Position numbers and translations under genes: made by a program
Shown: positions 34,590 to 47,447 of the stretch, piece by piece
Numbering within the stretch: position 1 is the stretch's first letter
Layout: every line of letters starts with the position of its first letter
Origin: Streptomyces celluloflavus
GTDB taxonomy: Bacteria; Actinomycetota; Actinomycetes; Streptomycetales; Streptomycetaceae
Reading direction: 5' to 3'
DNA length: 64,000 nucleotides
Assembly (NCBI GenBank): GCA_000720995.1
Contig: JOEL01000014.1
Location: 1 to 64,000 of the forward strand
Notes under the pieces: model-generated
The model's database searches: none
The model's input: only the letters and a program-made list of their open reading frames with translations
What the model was told of the DNA's origin: nothing

Positions 34590-34753
34590 CGCAGCAGGCC
34601 CCGGCGACCGTGGCCGATGAGGTGGGAGCGCACTCCGCGGCGTCCGCCCCCGCCCTGGAGGTTGGGGATCGCGGTGGTGAGGAAGCGGCGCTGCTCCGGC
34701 AGGAGGGGTGTGCGCTGCGCGGCCGGGATGTCTTCGGGCGAGGTCGCGTTCAT
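34586..34753 (-). CDS. 55-residue basic peptide encoded inside the sugar operon
   Basis: A small gene, 55 codons, joined by ATGA overlaps to the HAD gene upstream (34750-34753) and to the GNAT gene downstream (34586-34589); AAGGG lies six bases before its ATG. The N-terminal 30 residues are mildly acidic/neutral (MNATSPEDIPAAQRTPLLPE, QRRFLTTAIP). The C-terminal part is glycine/arginine-rich: NLQGGGGRRGV, RSHLIGHGRRGLLR. This split between a leader-like half and a distinctive basic tail recalls a RiPP precursor or a scaffold peptide, but no known RiPP enzyme is adjacent. It could also be an RNA- or protein-binding accessory. No family recognised. Confidence 0.7.
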   Translation of the reverse strand: MNATSPEDIPAAQRTPLLPEQRRFLTTAIPNLQGGGGRRGVRSHLIGHGRRGLLR

Positions 34754-35403
34754 GTCCGGCCCTTCGTATCGGCCGCGGTGGCGGGGAAGTCCAGAAGGCG
34801 GGCCACTGCCTCGGGGAGCGTGGCGGGCGATTCGACGTGCAGGGTGCGCAGGCCGTGGTGGCGGGCCTCGGCGAGTACGTCCGGGTTGTCGTCCAGCAGG
34901 ACGGCGTCGTCGAGCGGGCGGCCGCACCGCCGGGCGACGGCCTCGAAGAACTCCCCGGTGGGTTTGACCTCGCCCACTTGCCACGACGAGGCGATGACGT
35001 CGAAGCGTCCGAGGTGCCCGTACCGGTCGTCCTTGACCCGGTCCCAGTGGGCGGCCTCGTTGTTCGTCAGTACCAGCAGGATGTCGGGGCGGTGCCGGCG
35101 GATACCGTCGATCGCCGTGAACGCCCCGGGGTGGACGGCCAGACAGTCCCGGTACAGGTCGTCCAGCCACCGGGCGTCCACCGCGACGCCGGCCGGGGCC
35201 CCCGCGGCGGCGAGGGCGTCGCGCAGGACGTCGTGGACATGGGCACGCCCGGTCTCGTACGCGGCGTCGCGGGCGTCGATCTCCCCGCGCAGCCGCTGGG
35301 TGTCGGCACCGTGCCGGGCGGCGAGGCGGTCCAGGAAGTCCGTCTCTTCGGTGACGTTGTTGAAGAGGACGCCGCCGGCGTCCATCAGGATCGTGTCGGC
35401 CAT
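34750..35403 (-). CDS. HAD-superfamily hydrolase
   Basis: A 217-residue haloacid-dehalogenase-type hydrolase. Motif I is ILMDAGGVLFNN with nucleophile Asp8, motif II VLTNNEAAH, motif III Lys in WQVGEVKPTGEFF, motif IV VLLDDNPDVLAEA. This is the DxGGV branch, typical of sugar-phosphate phosphatases. ATG 35403 has GGAG five bases upstream and overlaps the epimerase 3' end by 19 bp. It probably dephosphorylates a sugar phosphate in the pathway. Its stop overlaps the peptide gene start. Confidence 0.87.
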   Translation of the reverse strand: MADTILMDAGGVLFNNVTEETDFLDRLAARHGADTQRLRGEIDARDAAYETGRAHVHDVLRDALAAAGAPAGVAVDARWLDDLYRDCLAVHPGAFTAIDGIRRHRPDILLVLTNNEAAHWDRVKDDRYGHLGRFDVIASSWQVGEVKPTGEFFEAVARRCGRPLDDAVLLDDNPDVLAEARHHGLRTLHVESPATLPEAVARLLDFPATAADTKGRT

Positions 35404-36374
35404 ACCGTCTCCACGTGTTCCCGCATCCAGACCAGGTTGTCCGCCAGGCCCCTGGCCAGGTCGTACTCGGCACGCCACCCGGTGGCCTCGGTGAGTTTCG
35501 CCGGATCGGCCTGCAGCTTGAGCACTTCGCCGGAGCGCGGCGGGCCGTGCACGATCTCGCTCTGCGACCCGGTCAGGGCCACGATGGCGCGGGCCACGTC
35601 GATGATGCGGTGGTCCGTGCCGGTGCCGATGTTGTACGTCTCGCCGGTGGCCGGCAGCTCCGCCAGGGCGAGGAACCCCGCGACGGTGTCCGCGACGAAG
35701 GTGAGGTCGCGCGTCTGCTCACCGCTGCCGTTGATGGTGATCGGCTCTCCCCGCAGCGCTCTGGCCAGGAAGAGCGGCACCGCGTCATAGACGTGGCGGG
35801 GCCCGTAGCTGTTGAACGGCCGGACGATGGTGAGCGGCAGGCCGTAGGTGTGGTGCCAGGACCAGGCCAGGCGGTCGCAGGCCACCTTGGACGCCGCGTA
35901 GGGCGTGGCCGGTTCCAGCGGATGCCGTTCGGTGATCGCGTCCGGCTGGCTGCCGTAGACCTCGCTCGAACTCGTCACCAGGAGGTGCGCGGGCTGCCGC
36001 TGCTGGGCTGCCAGCAGGACGTGGAGAGTGGACATCACATTGGTGCGCACCACATCGGCGGGCTGGTCCAGCGATGCCGGTACGTAGGCGTCCGCGGCGA
36101 GGTGGAACCAGGTGTCGGCCTCCAGCCGGCCGAGGACGTCGACCGCCGAAGGTCCCGCGAGGTCCACGTGCACCACCCGTTCGAGGGCGTCGACGGTCGC
36201 GGCGGAGAGATTGCGGAGCCGGTGCGTCACCTGTGCGGCCGAGACGCGTCGGACGACCGCGGTGACTCGGGCGCCGCGGCTCACCAGGGTCTCGGTGAGA
36301 TGCGAACCGATGAAACCGTCGGCTCCCGTGACGAGCACCTGGCGTCCTGCCCAGTGCGTGGTCGTGGGTGACAT
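35385..36374 (-). CDS. NAD-dependent nucleotide-sugar epimerase/dehydratase
   Basis: A 329-residue extended SDR. NAD motif VTGADGFIGSHL (Gly17-x-x-Gly20-x-x-Gly23), catalytic Ser/Tyr159/Lys163 (TSSSEVYGS and PYAASK), and RPFNSYGPRH. It is closest in pattern to GDP/UDP-sugar 4-epimerases and 4,6-dehydratases. Which reaction it performs cannot be settled by eye. ATG 36374 lies 13 bp after the aminotransferase stop with AAAGG upstream. It would provide or epimerise a keto-sugar used by the PLP enzymes of the same operon. Confidence 0.9.
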   Translation of the reverse strand: MSPTTTHWAGRQVLVTGADGFIGSHLTETLVSRGARVTAVVRRVSAAQVTHRLRNLSAATVDALERVVHVDLAGPSAVDVLGRLEADTWFHLAADAYVPASLDQPADVVRTNVMSTLHVLLAAQQRQPAHLLVTSSSEVYGSQPDAITERHPLEPATPYAASKVACDRLAWSWHHTYGLPLTIVRPFNSYGPRHVYDAVPLFLARALRGEPITINGSGEQTRDLTFVADTVAGFLALAELPATGETYNIGTGTDHRIIDVARAIVALTGSQSEIVHGPPRSGEVLKLQADPAKLTEATGWRAEYDLARGLADNLVWMREHVETVWPTRS

Positions 36375-36387
36375 CAAGAGGTGCCTT

Positions 36388-37698
36388 TCAGCGGTGGGAT
36401 CGGTCTTCGGACCGGGCGGCCGTGCGCTCCAGCGCACGGCGCAGCCCCTGTGCCAGGAATTCGACTTCGGACGGGGTGGAGTTCAGCGGAGGAGCGACGA
36501 TCAGTCCTTCGCCCGTGCCGTCGGCGTGGAATCCGTTGAAGGGGTACAGCAGCAGCCGCTCGTCGCGGGCGGCGGCGAGGGCGGCGGCCTGGGTGCCGGG
36601 CGCCAGCTCCACGGCGTGGAAGTAGCCCACTCCCCGGGTCTCCTTCACCACGGGCAGTGCTGCCACCGCCCGTACGGCGGCGGCGACGTCCCCGCCCCGG
36701 ACGCGAGTGGAGTCCAGCGCGCCGATCTCGCCGAGCACATCGAGCACCGCGAGCCCCGCCGCGGCCTGGAGCGGGGTCGCCGACATGGTGCCCATCAGGG
36801 GCAGTGGCCGGGGGCCGGAGCGGAGCCGGGCCACTCCCTCGGGGTTCACGAGCACCGCCGCCAGCGGAAGGTATCCGGCGGACAGTCCCTTGGAGAGCAC
36901 CACGATGTCCGCCGCCGCGTCCGTGCAGTGGTCCGCGCCGAGTGGCAGGCCGGTCCGTCCCAGGCCGGTCAGGACCTCGTCGTGGATGACCAGCACACCG
37001 CGTTCGTGGCAGGCCCGGCGCAGCGCCGCCAGATAGCCGGGGGGTGGCGTATAGGCGCCGCCCGTCGTGCCGTTGACCGGTTCGATGAGTACGGCCGCGA
37101 CGGACTCGGGCCCACGGCGGTCGATGGCCTCGGCCACGGCGTCGGCACAGCTCGCCCGGCACCGGTCGTGGGGGCAGTCGCGGTGGTGTCCCGGGTAGGG
37201 CGGGTCGAAGGCCGGTGCCAGGCCCAGGGCGTCGTCGGGGTGCGGGCGCCGTCGGCGGTGTCCGGACAGCCCCAGGGTCAGCGCGCTGTTGCCGTGGTAG
37301 CCGAGCCGGGCGGTGAGGATGTGATGCCTGCCGTCCTGGCCGCGCGAGCGCTGGATGAGCCGGGCGTAGGAGATGGCCAGTTCCACCGCGGAGGTTCCGG
37401 AGCAGGCGAGGCTCACTCCGTCCCCCGGCCGGTTGACGGCTTCGGTCAGCCGGCCGGCCAGCTCTTCCTGCACCGCCGGGAGCAGCACCCCGGGGGAGGC
37501 GAAGGTGGCGGTGCGGGCCTGGCGGGTGATCTGTTCGACCACGTGCGGGTGGGCGTGGCCGATGTTGACGCACACCAGACCGCTGGCCGCGTCCAGCAGA
37601 CTGTCGCCTTCGGCGGTGTGGATCCATGCTCCCGCGGCATGGCTGTAGTCGATCGGCGGCAGTGGCTGACGCGCCGACAGCAGAACCGAGTCACTCAT
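36388..37698 (-). CDS. Class III PLP aminotransferase
   Basis: A 436-residue class III (omega) aminotransferase. PLP lysine is Lys270 in DIVVLSKGLSAGYLPLAAV, preceded by VLVIHDEVLTGLGRTG (Asp contacting the PLP nitrogen). The substrate-side GLVCVNIGHAHPHVVEQI and ACSGTSAVELAISYARL are typical. It probably aminates an aldehyde or ketone on the sugar scaffold. In aminoglycoside pathways such enzymes work after a GMC or other dehydrogenase, and one is encoded at 50 kb. It is 25 bp downstream of the alpha/alpha-barrel gene. Confidence 0.92.
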   Translation of the reverse strand: MSDSVLLSARQPLPPIDYSHAAGAWIHTAEGDSLLDAASGLVCVNIGHAHPHVVEQITRQARTATFASPGVLLPAVQEELAGRLTEAVNRPGDGVSLACSGTSAVELAISYARLIQRSRGQDGRHHILTARLGYHGNSALTLGLSGHRRRRPHPDDALGLAPAFDPPYPGHHRDCPHDRCRASCADAVAEAIDRRGPESVAAVLIEPVNGTTGGAYTPPPGYLAALRRACHERGVLVIHDEVLTGLGRTGLPLGADHCTDAAADIVVLSKGLSAGYLPLAAVLVNPEGVARLRSGPRPLPLMGTMSATPLQAAAGLAVLDVLGEIGALDSTRVRGGDVAAAVRAVAALPVVKETRGVGYFHAVELAPGTQAAALAAARDERLLLYPFNGFHADGTGEGLIVAPPLNSTPSEVEFLAQGLRRALERTAARSEDRSHR

Positions 37699-37723
37699 GT
37701 CGTGAGCCTTTCGCAGGGGCGCC

Positions 37724-38824
37724 TTAGACCAGTTCGTGCCAGGCCAGACCGGCCTCGCCGCCGCACAGGCGCAGGGCCTGGCCGGCGAACATGGAGCTCC
37801 AGCTGTTGCGGTGCGGCTCGGCGGCCTGGGGCCGGTAGAGGACCGCTGCCTTGTCGTCGTAGGTGTGGAGGCTGTTGGCCAGCGTCGAGACCGCACTGCC
37901 GAGGCCGTCGGGGCGCAGGTCCAGCAACTTGGCCAGGCGTATCGCCTGAGCCAGGACGTCGGACTGCATCCGGTCGGAGGCGGGGCCGCCCGTGCGGTGT
38001 GCGTACGTGGTGAAGCCGCCCCCGGTGAGCTGCTGTTGCCACACCCACTCGGTGATGCGGACCGCGCGTTCCCGCGCCTGCGGCCGGCGGCGGGCCGTGT
38101 CCCAGATCCACAGGCCCTCGGCGGCGTAGCAAGCGGCGTGCAGGCTGATCAGATCGCTGTCCGGGCAGGTCGTGACGGGCGCCGCGGAGGGCGGGCAGGG
38201 GTCGGCGAGCACGGTGTCCACCAGCCGTTCGGCGGCTTGTGCCGCTCCGGTGACGCCCGCGCCGTCCGCGCTGATCAGTGCCTGCACAAGCTTGAGCAGA
38301 TGGGCGCTGCCGGAGTTCGACCAGGTCGGCTCGGTTCCTTCGGGCCGGTGTCCCGTGGCCAGGGGGTGGGGGTGGCCACGGGTCGGCAGGTGGTCGAGGA
38401 GGAAGCGGGCCGCGGCGCGTCCCGAGGAGAGCAGTCGCTGGTCACCGGTGCGCCGGCCGTAGGAGAGCAGACCGTGGGTGATCATGCCGATGTCGAAGAG
38501 GAAGACTCCGCCGTCGCCGTGGTCGGGACGGCACGAGTAGTCCCCGCTGTCGATGCGGTCGGCCAGCCACGAGGCCGCCGCGTCCGCCCGCTGCCGCTCG
38601 GACGCGTCCAGTGTCTCGTGGGCGAAGAACGTCAGGATGTATCCGGTGATCTCCGGATACGGGTAGGAGAGGCGGCCGTCGGGTGCCTGCCATCCGCAGT
38701 AGGCGCCGTCGGCCCGCTGGGTGCCGCCGCCGCGGAGCCAGGCGGCCAGTGCCCTGGCCAACCGGTCCTCGCGTTCGGGGGGTACCTGCGACGTCTGATC
38801 GGCCAGGGCTTGGTGTGAACTCAT
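37724..38824 (-). CDS. Alpha/alpha-barrel (six-hairpin-like) protein
   Basis: A 366-residue soluble protein built from repeated helix pairs with aromatic/Gly turns (YPEITGYILTFFAHETL, DGGVFLFDIGMITHGLLSYG, DSDLISLHAACYAAEGLWIW, WSSMFAGQALRLC). The pattern resembles six-hairpin glycosidases, polysaccharide C5-epimerases or terpene-cyclase-like barrels. No catalytic residues can be named. Its place between a glycosyltransferase and an aminotransferase favours a carbohydrate-modifying role. ATG 38824 with GGGA close upstream. Confidence 0.75.
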   Translation of the reverse strand: MSSHQALADQTSQVPPEREDRLARALAAWLRGGGTQRADGAYCGWQAPDGRLSYPYPEITGYILTFFAHETLDASERQRADAAASWLADRIDSGDYSCRPDHGDGGVFLFDIGMITHGLLSYGRRTGDQRLLSSGRAAARFLLDHLPTRGHPHPLATGHRPEGTEPTWSNSGSAHLLKLVQALISADGAGVTGAAQAAERLVDTVLADPCPPSAAPVTTCPDSDLISLHAACYAAEGLWIWDTARRRPQARERAVRITEWVWQQQLTGGGFTTYAHRTGGPASDRMQSDVLAQAIRLAKLLDLRPDGLGSAVSTLANSLHTYDDKAAVLYRPQAAEPHRNSWSSMFAGQALRLCGGEAGLAWHELV

Positions 38825-38874
38825 ATCCCGCTCTTCGGTCTCAGGGGCTGACGGGTGCTTGACGTCGTGTCCGG

Positions 38875-42893
<4,019 letters not shown>

Positions 42894-43077
42894 CCGAGGA
42901 CGGCCCGGACCGGCACCCGCCGGCCGGCGCCGTACGGATCGTCATCGCCCGGGTTGTCGCGGGACGCCGGGCGGCCGATGATCTCAGGCCACGAGCGCGC
43001 CACCGCCGTGACACCACGCCCGGTATCCACCGGGCGCCCCGCTCCCCGCATGTCCCGGATCAGCCACGAGGAAAGGT

Positions 43078-44031
43078 ATGGACGCCATGACCCTCCGTCT
43101 GCTCGTCGAGCCCCAGCAGGGCACCACCTACGACGCCGTGTGCGCCTTCGCCCAACGGGCCGAGCAGCTCGGCTTCGAGGCCCTCATGACCAGCGACCAC
43201 CTGGTCCGCATCGGCGACGGGTCCCCCGGTCCCGGGCCGCTGCACGCCTGGACCCTGCTGGCCGGCCTGGCCCGGGACACGCACCGCATCCGACTGGGCA
43301 CGATGATGTCCGCCGTCACGTTCCACCACGCGTCCGTCCTCGCGTTGACCGCGGCGCAGGTCGATGTGATGAGCGGCGGCCGTCTGGAGCTGGGCCTGGG
43401 AGCGGCCTGGTACGAACGCGAGCACCAGGCATACGGCATCCCCCTTCCCTCCGTCACGGAGCGGTTCTCCCGCCTTGAGGAGACGCTGGAGGTGATCCGG
43501 CGGCTGTGGACGGCCCCGCCGGGAGCGGAAGTCACCTACCAGGGGCGGCACATACACCTCGAGCGCTGTCCGGCGCTGCCCCGGCCGCATCAGACGCCGC
43601 ACCCGCCGCTCCTCGTCGGCGGGCTGGGCAAGCGGTGGACACCGCGTCTCGCGGCGCGCTACGCCGATGAGTTCAACGCTCCGTTCACCACCCCCGATCA
43701 GGTGCGGGCGGCGGCGCGGCGGGTGGCGGTGGCTTGTGAGGAGACCGGACGCGATCCCCGGGAGATCACCGTGTCCGCGTCGCTCGTCCTGTGCCCCGGG
43801 GGCGACCGGACCACGCTGGCGCGGCGGGTGGCCGACACCGGCGAACCCGCCGCGGAGATCGCCGGCTTCGGCGCCGTGGGGTCTGCGAAGCAGGTGGCTG
43901 AGGTCCTGGGCGCATACCGGGACGCCGGCGCCGTCCGCTTCTACGCGCAGATCAACAATCCCCTCGACCTGGAACTCCTCGACGACCTGGCCGAGGTGGC
44001 CGAACTGGCGGGGCTGCCCCTCCCCCGCTGA
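43078..44031 (+). CDS. LLM-class F420-dependent oxidoreductase
   Basis: A 317-residue luciferase-like (TIM-barrel) oxidoreductase: CAFAQRAEQLGFEALMTSDH, IRLGTMMSAVTFHHASVLA, DVMSGGRLELGLGAAWYERE, PHPPLLVGGLG. The pattern is that of the F420-using branch in actinobacteria; the cofactor is inferred. ATG 43078 follows GAGGAAAGG; a second ATG lies at 43087. It is 184 bp downstream of the epimerase on the same strand and probably performs a hydride transfer on a sugar or imine intermediate. Confidence 0.87.
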   Translation: MDAMTLRLLVEPQQGTTYDAVCAFAQRAEQLGFEALMTSDHLVRIGDGSPGPGPLHAWTLLAGLARDTHRIRLGTMMSAVTFHHASVLALTAAQVDVMSGGRLELGLGAAWYEREHQAYGIPLPSVTERFSRLEETLEVIRRLWTAPPGAEVTYQGRHIHLERCPALPRPHQTPHPPLLVGGLGKRWTPRLAARYADEFNAPFTTPDQVRAAARRVAVACEETGRDPREITVSASLVLCPGGDRTTLARRVADTGEPAAEIAGFGAVGSAKQVAEVLGAYRDAGAVRFYAQINNPLDLELLDDLAEVAELAGLPLPR

Positions 44032-44206
44032 CCGGCAACTTCGCACTGCCGCCGCATGCCCCGCCCCGGCTCGGGTCGGATCGGATCGCGGCGGAATGGG
44101 CCTCGACGGACAGCCAGTCGGACGGCCGGGCCGGTCTCCGTTCGCGGAACCCGGGCCGGGCGCCGACGCGGGGCGGTCCGGCGGGGCAGCAGTGTGACGT
44201 GTGGGC

Positions 44207-44231
44207 AACTCACCTTTGTGGAAGGTGAGTT
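44207..44231. terminator. Bidirectional hairpin between convergent cluster genes
   Basis: AACTCACCTT (44207-44216) and AAGGTGAGTT (44222-44231) form a perfect 10-bp stem with a 5-base loop. It lies 175 bases after the oxidoreductase stop and before the 3' end of the minus-strand operon; the AACTC..GAGTT ends give A/T tails in both directions. The rest of the 44032-44472 gap shows no gene. Confidence 0.72.
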
Positions 44232-44472
44232 CATCGATCCGTTCCTGCCGAGAGGCAGACGGGTCCGTGCCCCCGTGCGGTGGCGTGAGCGGTTCGGGGG
44301 ATCCGGAGGTCGAAAGGCCGGCGGGGCGTCGTCACCCGCTACGACGCCCCGCCGACAACCACCCCGCCCGAATCCGCCTCCGCGCCACGGCCCTCCGCAC
44401 CGGCGGCCTCCGGCAAGCCCGTTGACCACGACGGACAGCAGGCCCTGGTGACCCGGCGAGGAGGGCCTGACC

Positions 44473-45036
44473 TCAGTCGGACTCCCGGATGCCCAGGACG
44501 TGTGCCGCCGGACCGGACGGCAGGGACGGCGGTGTGAGGACCAGGCTCTGGAAGAACAGCCACGAGACCGTGGCCGACGGCGGCTCGGGGAAGAGCGCCG
44601 TCGGTGCGAAGAGGCGGCCGGACACCGCCTCGGCCAACCAGTCGGGCAAGAACAGCCGACGGCTCTGCGGGGCGTAGAACGCCGCGGGAACGCCCGGCAC
44701 CGTCGTCACCGTCAGATCGTCGATACGTCCCTCCGCCAAGGACGCCGCATACAACAGCAGATCACGTTCGAGCGCGGCCAGCAGGGCGGCTTCGGGGACC
44801 TGTCCGGCCGGGACGGAGTCCGGCTCCCGGTCCCAGACGGGAGGAACCGGCTCCGGTGCCCGGCCGCCGTCCTCGGCGTACCGGCGCCGGATCCCGGCCA
44901 GGATCGGCCCCGGAACGGGCACCTGGCGGCGGATGGCCCAGCGCTCCAGCTCGTCGAGGTGGCCGACGCTCCAGTCGAGAAGGGCCGTCGTCTCGTCCGC
45001 GTGCGGCCGCGCCGCACGGATGGTGAAGGAATTCAT
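44473..45036 (-). CDS. Hypothetical protein coupled to the ThiO-like oxidase
   Basis: A 187-residue soluble protein, not recognised. It opens with NSFTIRAARPHADETTALLD, has a charged helical middle (LERDLLLYAASLAEGRID), then VPGVPAAFYAPQSRRLFLPD, and a hydrophobic stretch PSATVSWLFFQSLVLTPPSL near the end. There is no signal peptide. ATG 45036 has GGAG six bases upstream and follows the oxidase stop by 17 bp, so the two are cotranscribed. Confidence 0.72.
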   Translation of the reverse strand: MNSFTIRAARPHADETTALLDWSVGHLDELERWAIRRQVPVPGPILAGIRRRYAEDGGRAPEPVPPVWDREPDSVPAGQVPEAALLAALERDLLLYAASLAEGRIDDLTVTTVPGVPAAFYAPQSRRLFLPDWLAEAVSGRLFAPTALFPEPPSATVSWLFFQSLVLTPPSLPSGPAAHVLGIRESD

Positions 45037-45053
45037 GGCAGTCTCCGGGCCCG

Positions 45054-46205
45054 TCAGTACTTGGTGGCGAATCGGGTGTGCGGGCGCAGCGGACGCCCGT
45101 AGCGGAAGCGGTCCAGGCTCAGACCGGGGGCCTCGTCGTCGATCAGTGCCGCCACGAGCCGGCCCGTGACGGCGGTCAGCAGCACCCCGTTGCGGTGATG
45201 TCCCGTTGCCACCACGATCCTGGGGTCGTCCGCCCGCGCGAGGATGGGGAGCTCGTCCGAGGTCATGGGGCGGAAGCCGCTCCACATCTCCTCGATGCGC
45301 CACTCCGCCGCCTCGGGGACGACGGCGCAGAGCCGGCTGAGGATGGTGCCGACCACACCGGCCGTGTTGTCCGTCTCCGGCCGCAGGTACTCCTCGCTCG
45401 TGCCCACGATGTATTCGCCGGGTGACCGCGACACGATCGATCCGCAGCCGCCGCTGGGCATGAACGCCACGCTCCGCAGCAGTCCGGGAGGGCCGGCCAG
45501 CCGTACGATCTGCCCCTTCACCGGGCAGACAGGAATGTCCAGGCCGAAGGCGCGGCCCACCTGCCCGCTCCACGAGCCCGCCGCGATGACCACCTGGTCG
45601 GCGATGACCGTGTCGCCCTCGCCCGTGGTCAGGCGCAGCCGGCCGTGCTCGTCATCGACCCCGGTCAGGCCACCGACGAGCACCGGGCACTCCTCGGCGG
45701 ACGCCCACTCCGTCATCGCTTGGAGCAGAGCCCTCGGGTTGACCACCGCTTCGTCCTTGATGCGGATGGCCCCGCGGAAGGTCCGAGGTGACAGATGCGG
45801 CTCCGCGTCGCAGACCTCCGCGGGGCTGAGCCACCTGTTCTCGATGCCGTACTTGTCCATCCACTCCGTACGGGACTGGAGGCTGTCCGGGCGTTCCACG
45901 AGGTCCAGCAGGGTGAAGTCGGTGGAGCGGAACCCGACCGACTCGGGAGTGAAGCCGAAGGCGGACAGAAAGGGGGGGTAGTAGTCGAGACCCTCACGCA
46001 GCAGTTCGTAAAACTCCTGCGGCATCCAGGGGTCGTACTCGCACGCCGGGGTGAGCATGCCCGCGGCCGCGGTGGACGCACGACCTTGCGTCGTCCCACC
46101 GATGACGGCGACGGACAGATACCGGCGACGCAGATGAAGGGCGGTCGACATGCCGATCAGGCCATCGCCCACCACTGCCACGTCCACACGGATATTGCGG
46201 CTCAT
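45054..46205 (-). CDS. ThiO/glycine-oxidase-like FAD oxidoreductase
   Basis: A 383-residue DAO-family flavoprotein. FAD site VAVVGDGLIGMSTALHL at the N-terminus, ASTAAAGMLTPACEYD as in ThiO, VCPVKGQIVRL in the middle, and the closing VATGHHRNGVLLTAVTGRL that contacts FAD. It should oxidise a primary or secondary amine (glycine- or amino-sugar-like) to an imine with release of peroxide. ATG 46205 with AGGAAG upstream. It differs from the truncated DadA-type remnant at 16 kb. In this context it may act on a glycine unit or an amino sugar. Confidence 0.88.
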   Translation of the reverse strand: MSRNIRVDVAVVGDGLIGMSTALHLRRRYLSVAVIGGTTQGRASTAAAGMLTPACEYDPWMPQEFYELLREGLDYYPPFLSAFGFTPESVGFRSTDFTLLDLVERPDSLQSRTEWMDKYGIENRWLSPAEVCDAEPHLSPRTFRGAIRIKDEAVVNPRALLQAMTEWASAEECPVLVGGLTGVDDEHGRLRLTTGEGDTVIADQVVIAAGSWSGQVGRAFGLDIPVCPVKGQIVRLAGPPGLLRSVAFMPSGGCGSIVSRSPGEYIVGTSEEYLRPETDNTAGVVGTILSRLCAVVPEAAEWRIEEMWSGFRPMTSDELPILARADDPRIVVATGHHRNGVLLTAVTGRLVAALIDDEAPGLSLDRFRYGRPLRPHTRFATKY

Positions 46206-46605
46206 CGGGCCGTCTTCCTTTCAGGGGTGGTGCGGGGCGGAGGGAGGTGTCACGGGACGGTCTTGGGTAAGCCGGCCGCCGCATGCGAAGAGCAACGGGT
46301 GCGGCCTCGAAGAGTTCAACTCGGCGGCGGGGCCCGGGAAATCCAGATCATTCCCTGGGAACAGACAATCACCGAAGAGGCGAGATGTTTCTCTGCCCGC
46401 GATTCCGAAAGGAAGGAGAGCGGGCGTAACCCTGGTAAGAATACATCGCATTTCCCTCATTCGGGATACGCGCTCCGGGAATTCACCGATTGACGCACGA
46501 GACGGCACCGCACGGCTATGGACGGTGTTGACGGACGAAAGGAATAGGGCGGCTTGCGCGGTGAACGGGGCTGCCCGTACAGCGAACTCCTGCCGGCGCA
46601 TACCT
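46206..46605. promoter_or_regulatory. Promoter region of the oxidase operon
   Basis: About 400 bases upstream of the ThiO-like gene, AT-richer than its surroundings (46330-46500). A StrR-like half site GTTCAACTC lies at 46314, but its partner arm is poor. No gene is supported. Confidence 0.4.
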
Positions 46606-46651
46606 GCCGGGCGGTGGTGCCGGGCCTGTTCGCCCTGCACCACCGCCCGGC
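46606..46651 (-). terminator. Strong terminator after the ABC-2 exporter operon
   Basis: GCCGGGCGGTGGTG (46606-46619) pairs perfectly with CACCACCGCCCGGC (46638-46651): a 14-bp stem and an 18-base loop, five bases beyond the permease stop. It isolates the exporter from the oxidase operon. Confidence 0.82.
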
Positions 46652-46655
46652 AGCG

Positions 46656-47447
46656 TCATGACGTGAAGTTCAGCGACCCGTCCCGGCGGCCCTTGCTCGC
46701 GATGCGTTCGAAGAACAGCAGCGTCAGTGCCGCCCACAGGGCTGCGACACAGACCTCCAGCCCCAGTTGGCCGAGGACATCGGAGAGCGGACCGGCGGCC
46801 GCCAGGGTGCGCATGGCGGTGAGTCCGTGCGAGAGGGGCAGGACCTGGGTGGCCCACTCGATCGGCGCCGGCCAGAAAGACCGCGGAACGTTCGTACCGC
46901 AGAAGGTCATCAGGACCATGAAGCCGAAATTCAGGTACACCCAGCGGAACTTGTAGTGGCGCAGCGAACACGCGGCCAGGATTGCTCCGTACACATAGGC
47001 ACCGAGCCCGATCACTATCAGGCACGGCAGGGCGAAGACAGCGACCCGCCAGTTCCAGTCGGGCCGGAAGAGCGCCCACACCAGCGCGAAGACAAGGGCG
47101 GAACTGCCCAGTCCGGCCAGCACCCAGTGCAGACCGCGGCCGAGGTAGACCAGCCCCATGTTCGTGGGCGAGACGACGAGCATGGGGTAGGTCCCCTGGT
47201 ACCGCTCCAGCGACGCCGTGGTGATCACGAGCGTGGCCTCGATCGCGATCACCGTCACCGCGTTGCCCAGCAGGACGTACTCGGCCGTGATCCGGTCGCC
47301 CGCCATCTTGCCCACCAGGCCGAAGAAGACCACCTGGCTGACCAGGCGCAGCATCCATCCCGTGAGCCAAGTCTTGGGGGTGTAGACGTGCTTGAACTCG
47401 GCGAAGCCCACGAATGCGGCCTGGCCGATGACCTGCTTCACCATCAT
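46656..47447 (-). CDS. ABC-2 type transporter permease, second subunit
   Basis: A 263-residue permease with six hydrophobic helices and the ABC-2 pattern (YPMLVVSPTNMGLVYLGRGL, NVPRSFWPAPIEWATQVLPL, SHGLTAMRTLA). It overlaps the preceding permease by 4 bp. With the other permease and the ATPase it forms a DrrAB-like or polysaccharide-type exporter, here probably for the cluster product. Confidence 0.87.
   Translation of the reverse strand: MMVKQVIGQAAFVGFAEFKHVYTPKTWLTGWMLRLVSQVVFFGLVGKMAGDRITAEYVLLGNAVTVIAIEATLVITTASLERYQGTYPMLVVSPTNMGLVYLGRGLHWVLAGLGSSALVFALVWALFRPDWNWRVAVFALPCLIVIGLGAYVYGAILAACSLRHYKFRWVYLNFGFMVLMTFCGTNVPRSFWPAPIEWATQVLPLSHGLTAMRTLAAAGPLSDVLGQLGLEVCVAALWAALTLLFFERIASKGRRDGSLNFTS

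Noticed and set aside
36388-37698. Class III aminotransferase read as a glutamate-1-semialdehyde aminomutase
   Set aside because: The family motif is shared, but no haem genes are nearby and the context is sugar biosynthesis; the general class is safer.
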